Assembly: GCA_963811595.1 (NCBI GenBank)
Contig: CAWERW010000012.1
Coordinates: 124,001 to 188,000 of the forward strand
DNA length: 64,000 bases
Reading direction: 5' to 3'
Origin: DASQFQ01 sp963811595
GTDB lineage: Bacteria; Actinomycetota; Thermoleophilia; Solirubrobacterales; Solirubrobacteraceae
The stretch's first letter is position 1. Every line of letters starts with the position of its first letter. The notes under the pieces are model-generated. The model did no database searches. It worked only from the letters and a program-made list of their open reading frames with translations, and was not told the origin of the DNA. Below are positions 62,069-64,000 of this stretch, one piece after another. The position numbers and the translations under genes are program-made.

Positions 62069-63700
62069 ATGAGCAACGAGGGGCTGGAACGGGAACTGCA
62101 GCTGACCCGCAAGGGCTTCCTGCGACTGTCGGGCGGTTCGCTCGTCGTCCTCGCCGCGGGCTGTGGGAGCTCGAGCAAGCCGGCATCGAAGGCGGCGGGC
62201 AAGCTGTCGGTCGCGGTCGCCGGGGGGCCGGATACGCTCGACACCCACACGACGATCGCGGGTACGGACTGGGTCTCGCTCGCCAACATCTACGACGGCC
62301 TGTTCATGCGCGACTACGCAAGTGCGGCTCTCCCCGCGCGGACGATCCCAGGTCTCGCAACGGCCTACGACATCTCGGCCGACAGTCGCACCTACACGTT
62401 CAAGCTGCGCACGGGCGTGAAGTTCCACGACGGCGCACCGTGGGACTCGGCGGCCGCGCTGTTCAACTTCCGCCGCTGGTTCGACAAGTCGTTCGAGTTC
62501 TACTACGGCCGCGCGAACACGACGGTGTCGCCGTTCATCGGCGGCGTCGCGGACTACGACGCGCCGGACGCCACGACATTCAAGGTGCAACTCGAGAAGG
62601 CGAACGCCGGCTGGTTCGACTACTTCACCGGCGCGCCGACCTTCTTCATGGTCAGCCCCGCGGCGGTCGAGAAGAGCGGCAACAAGGAGTTCGCGAACGT
62701 CGGCATCGGCACCGGCCCGTTCGTCGTCAAGGAGTACAAGCGCAACGCCCGTCTCGTCCTGGAGGCGAACAAGGACTACTGGGGCGGCGCACCGCAGATC
62801 AAGACGCTCACGATCGTGCCCGTGCCTGACGAGGCCGCCCGCGTCTCGGGGGTGCTCAGCGGCCAGTACGACATCGGCCAGGAGATCCCGCCCGACGGCA
62901 TCGCGCAGGTGAAGAACAAGCCGGACATGCAGCTCAAGTTCGCGGGCAAGCCGGTGACGTTCGGGTTCGGGGGCGACAACCGCAAGGGCCCCTGGAGCGA
63001 CCCGGCGGTCCGCGAGGCGGTCAGCCTCGCGATCAATCGCAAGGGCATCACCGACGGCCTGCTTCGCGGCTCAGGTCAGCCCGCGAGCCAGTTCTACGGC
63101 CTCGGCAACCCCGCGTTCGACAAGTCGCTGCAGCCTCTGCCCTACGACACCGCGAAGGCGAAGCAGGTGCTGCAGGGCAGCGATTACGCCAGCGGCCTGA
63201 ACTTCAAGTTCCTCACGTCCACCTCCGCCATGGGTGTCCCGGACCCGCCCCGCGTGCTCGAGCAGGTCCAGAGCGATCTCGACGCGATCGGGATCTCCTC
63301 GGACATCCAAGTCGTCGAGTGGACCGCGTACCTCGGCCGCTGGGGCAAAGGCACACCGGCCGCGAAGGGCAACGAGGTCCCGATCTACACGCAGGCCATG
63401 GGCTGGGACACGAACATGCTCCTCATCAGTTACGCGGCCAGCGCCAGTCAGCCGCCGGGGGGCGTGAACTTCGTCTGGTACGACAGCCCCGAGGTGGACG
63501 GCGAGCTGGCGGCAGGCACCAAGGCCAAGGACCCGGACGAGCTCCTCACCCACCTGCGCGGCGCTCAGCAGCAACTCCTGCGCGACCAGCCCTACACGTA
63601 CGTCTTCCACGGGAAGTCCCCATACGTCATCCGCAAGGGGGTCGAATGGACCCCGGCCAACACGTGGGCCCAGCGCTTCTCCAAGGCTACGCTGTCGTGA
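62069..63700 (+). CDS. Peptide-type ABC transporter substrate-binding lipoprotein
   Basis: 543 residues of the SBP_bac_5 family. The lipobox is LAAGC after a Tat-like TRKGFLRLSGGSLVVL. Then PDTLDTHTTIAGTDWVSLANIYDGL, FKLRTGVKFHDGAPWDSAA, VGIGTGPFVVKEYKRN and REAVSLAINRKGI. The ATG follows GGGGAG. Binds oligopeptides or other ligands for the ABC importer; the specificity is not visible. Divergent from the two ATPase genes. Confidence 0.9.
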   Translation: MSNEGLERELQLTRKGFLRLSGGSLVVLAAGCGSSSKPASKAAGKLSVAVAGGPDTLDTHTTIAGTDWVSLANIYDGLFMRDYASAALPARTIPGLATAYDISADSRTYTFKLRTGVKFHDGAPWDSAAALFNFRRWFDKSFEFYYGRANTTVSPFIGGVADYDAPDATTFKVQLEKANAGWFDYFTGAPTFFMVSPAAVEKSGNKEFANVGIGTGPFVVKEYKRNARLVLEANKDYWGGAPQIKTLTIVPVPDEAARVSGVLSGQYDIGQEIPPDGIAQVKNKPDMQLKFAGKPVTFGFGGDNRKGPWSDPAVREAVSLAINRKGITDGLLRGSGQPASQFYGLGNPAFDKSLQPLPYDTAKAKQVLQGSDYASGLNFKFLTSTSAMGVPDPPRVLEQVQSDLDAIGISSDIQVVEWTAYLGRWGKGTPAAKGNEVPIYTQAMGWDTNMLLISYAASASQPPGGVNFVWYDSPEVDGELAAGTKAKDPDELLTHLRGAQQQLLRDQPYTYVFHGKSPYVIRKGVEWTPANTWAQRFSKATLS

Positions 63701-64000
63701 GGCGCGAACCGCACGCCCTGACGGGGGGGTGCTCGAACGTCGCCACGGTCGTGGGCGACGGCGGTGGCGCCCCCCGCTGGGTGATCGCCAGCGTGAGCGA
63801 CGATCCGTTCGACGTCCGCACGCGCGTGATCGTCGACCGGGACGGACCGCTCGGTTACGTCTCGACCGAGCTGCAGCCGGCACACGCGACCGGGATGGCC
63901 GAGCGCGGCTACGTCGTCGTCGAGGGCGAGCGCGGCCGCGGCGTCAACGAGGCGGGCTTCGCGCTCTGCTGGGCCTACGTCGATGAGCGCGAGGTCGACG
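63697..64000 (+). CDS. Probable Ntn hydrolase (C45/acyltransferase-like), 5' part
   Basis: GTG overlaps the binding-protein stop (GTGA) and the frame stays open to the window edge: VRREPHALTGGCSNVATVVG, then WVIASVSDDPFDVRTRV, GYVVVEGERGRGVNEAGFAL. A Cys (after TGG) at the head of a strand, an N/D-rich second strand and a 'GVNEAG' turn are the layout of N-terminal-nucleophile amidohydrolases related to acyl-CoA:6-aminopenicillanate acyltransferase. Coupling to a peptide importer suggests cleavage of an imported amide. Partial, so the family call is tentative. Confidence 0.5.
   Translation, partial: MRREPHALTGGCSNVATVVGDGGGAPRWVIASVSDDPFDVRTRVIVDRDGPLGYVSTELQPAHATGMAERGYVVVEGERGRGVNEAGFALCWAYVDEREVD

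Overview
The window is very GC-rich DNA with strong GC third-position codon bias. It carries an actinobacterial-type LexA box (CGAACATGTGTTCG) at three sites, DnaE2/ImuB mutagenesis genes, and several secreted proteins ending in an Arg-rich beta-type domain. Together these suggest a chromosome of a high-GC actinobacterium, plausibly of the Thermoleophilia/Solirubrobacterales type. That placement is inference; no 16S rRNA gene is present.

Layout. 0.1-5.9 kb: a tightly overlapping plus-strand operon for sugar-acid catabolism (SMP-30 lactonase, L-fuconate-dehydratase-like enolase-superfamily enzyme, two unrelated hydroxyacid dehydrogenases, an Nramp-related transporter and a 30-residue membrane peptide). 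5.7-7.8 kb (minus): an ECF sigma factor with its DGPF/YCII partner, then RidA. 7.9-18.2 kb (plus): a secreted repeat protein, a DUF255 thioredoxin-fold protein, an MMPL transporter, and three tandem trypsin-like proteins, of which one is intact, one carries five +1 frameshifts and one has lost its catalytic His. 18.2-25.4 kb (minus): glutamine synthetase, HxlR regulator, a cysteine-less AhpD-like protein, a tail-anchored protein, cytochrome c, DnaE2 and a 46-residue Cys-pair protein. 25.5-38.3 kb: a myo-inositol locus. On the minus strand a LacI regulator, two Gfo/Idh/MocA dehydrogenases, IolE, IolC, IolB, IolD and an MDR dehydrogenase run as one overlapping operon; on the plus strand lies a divergent sugar ABC importer plus a polyol dehydrogenase. 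38.3-48.7 kb: aldo/keto reductase, DUF6504 and an ImuB-like protein (SOS box), RNase P RNA, 3-hydroxyacyl-CoA dehydrogenase, LexA with a small zinc-ribbon protein (SOS box), a PASTA lipoprotein facing a Ser/Thr kinase, and PEP carboxylase.

48.7-59.9 kb is an apparent genomic island. A tRNA-Leu(GAG) gene supplies one end, and an exact 57-bp copy of its 3' part supplies the other. No integrase is visible inside. The cargo is a MmyB-type regulator with a divergent SDR-ADH-SDR operon, a cyclophilin-fold lipoprotein, gene fragments, a tandem-repeat/beta-lactamase-fold hydrolase, two small unknown genes, a sigma factor fused to a zinc anti-sigma domain, and a secreted protein of four 28-residue Cys repeats. 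A 64-bp dispersed repeat occurs twice, and an 18-bp perfect inverted repeat sits beside the distal att copy. 60.1-64.0 kb: peptide-type ABC importer genes (one ATPase gene frameshifted), a substrate-binding protein with a good divergent promoter, and the start of a probable Ntn hydrolase.

The genes suggest a heterotrophic soil-type bacterium using fucose-like sugar acids and inositol, with a LexA-controlled mutagenic polymerase system split over three loci. Many start codons lie 6-7 nt after a TAnnnT-like hexamer, which suggests widespread leaderless transcription, whereas genes inside operons carry Shine-Dalgarno sequences or overlap the previous stop codon.
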